NCBI RefSeq assembly: GCF_003173775.1
Contig: NZ_CP029552.1
Location: forward strand, 5,725,001 to 5,789,000
From: Methylobacterium sp. 17Sr1-1
GTDB taxonomy: Bacteria; Pseudomonadota; Alphaproteobacteria; Rhizobiales; Beijerinckiaceae
DNA length: 64,000 nucleotides
Direction of reading: 5' to 3'
Shown here piece after piece: positions 63,923-64,000 of the stretch. Below the pieces are notes generated by a model that had not been told where the DNA came from, did no database searches, and was given only the letters and a program-made list of their open reading frames with translations. The translations under genes and the position numbers were made by a program. How positions within the stretch are numbered: the stretch's first letter is position 1; every line of letters starts with the position of its first letter.

Positions 63923-64000
63923 ATGACCGACAAGAACCGCCGCTTCCTGGTCGCCGGCACCGCCGCCGGCCTCGCTTCGACGCTGCTGGCGGGCGCGCGC
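63923..64000 (+). CDS. Start of a probable exported protein (3' end outside window)
   Basis: Only 26 codons are visible: MTDKNRRFLVAGTAAGLAST then LLAGAR. A basic stretch with RR followed by a hydrophobic core is a signal peptide, possibly a Tat signal (NRRFLV). The identity of the mature protein cannot be told. ATG 63923 follows CAAGACCTCCC. Confidence 0.6.
   Translation, partial: MTDKNRRFLVAGTAAGLASTLLAGAR

Overview
The window is a high-GC, densely coded chromosomal segment of an alphaproteobacterium. The gene set (GcrA-like and GapR/DUF2312 proteins, a MucR-type regulator, a MOFRL glycerate kinase of the serine-cycle type, the hopanoid genes hpnACDE-shc, a rhizobial rkp-like capsule region) points to Methylobacteriaceae, most likely Methylobacterium. 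This is inferred from gene content only. The window opens inside a nitronate monooxygenase gene and closes in the first codons of a probable secreted protein. No rRNA or tRNA gene was seen.

Region by region. 1-9.2 kb: nitrogen and peptide catabolism (M20 carbamoylase/amidohydrolase, LysR regulator, DUF1445 protein with 5-oxoprolinase subunits PxpB and PxpC, gamma-glutamyltransferase, a Tat-exported MBL hydrolase). 9.2-19.2 kb: housekeeping and envelope genes (NAD kinase, hybrid histidine kinase, spermidine acetyltransferase, L,D-transpeptidase, OprO/P-like porin, YVTN-type beta-propeller). 19.2-26.8 kb: GcrA-family protein, DUF3095 cyclase-like protein, GapR, DUF1244, N-formylglutamate amidohydrolase, EamA transporter, glycerate 2-kinase, DUF1036. 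26.87-27.19 kb: a short type I-E-like CRISPR array with no cas gene in the window. 27.2-49.4 kb: a surface-polysaccharide region. 49.5-52.8 kb: EttA, a NucA-type nuclease and small proteins. 53.1-61.5 kb: dxs followed by a near-contiguous squalene/hopanoid run. 61.5-64 kb: an LLM oxidoreductase, a Tyr/Pro-rich secreted protein and a zinc-less MucR.

The most striking system is the 29.6-49.4 kb region. A 2,492-residue fully reducing polyketide/fatty-acid synthase without thioesterase (RkpA-like) overlaps a PLP-dependent alpha-oxoamine synthase (RkpG-like). Nearby lie an SDR (RkpH-like), a formyltransferase-fold protein and a phytanoyl-CoA-dioxygenase-like protein. Around them are UDP-glucose dehydrogenase, KpsC and KpsS Kdo-transferase homologues and a Wza/KpsD-type export lipoprotein. 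I infer that the region makes a long-chain amino-ketone or sphingoid-like lipid dedicated to the capsule, then adds the Kdo linker and exports the polymer. The inner-membrane ABC exporter (KpsM/T/E) is not in this window.

The second coherent system is the run dxs, hpnA, hpnC, hpnD, hpnE, shc. It links isoprenoid precursor supply to squalene and then hopene; the last four junctions are overlapping or close.

Several non-coding repeat families lie between genes: three copies of a palindromic element, two long nested inverted-repeat elements, and a 37-bp tandem duplication that includes a stop codon.
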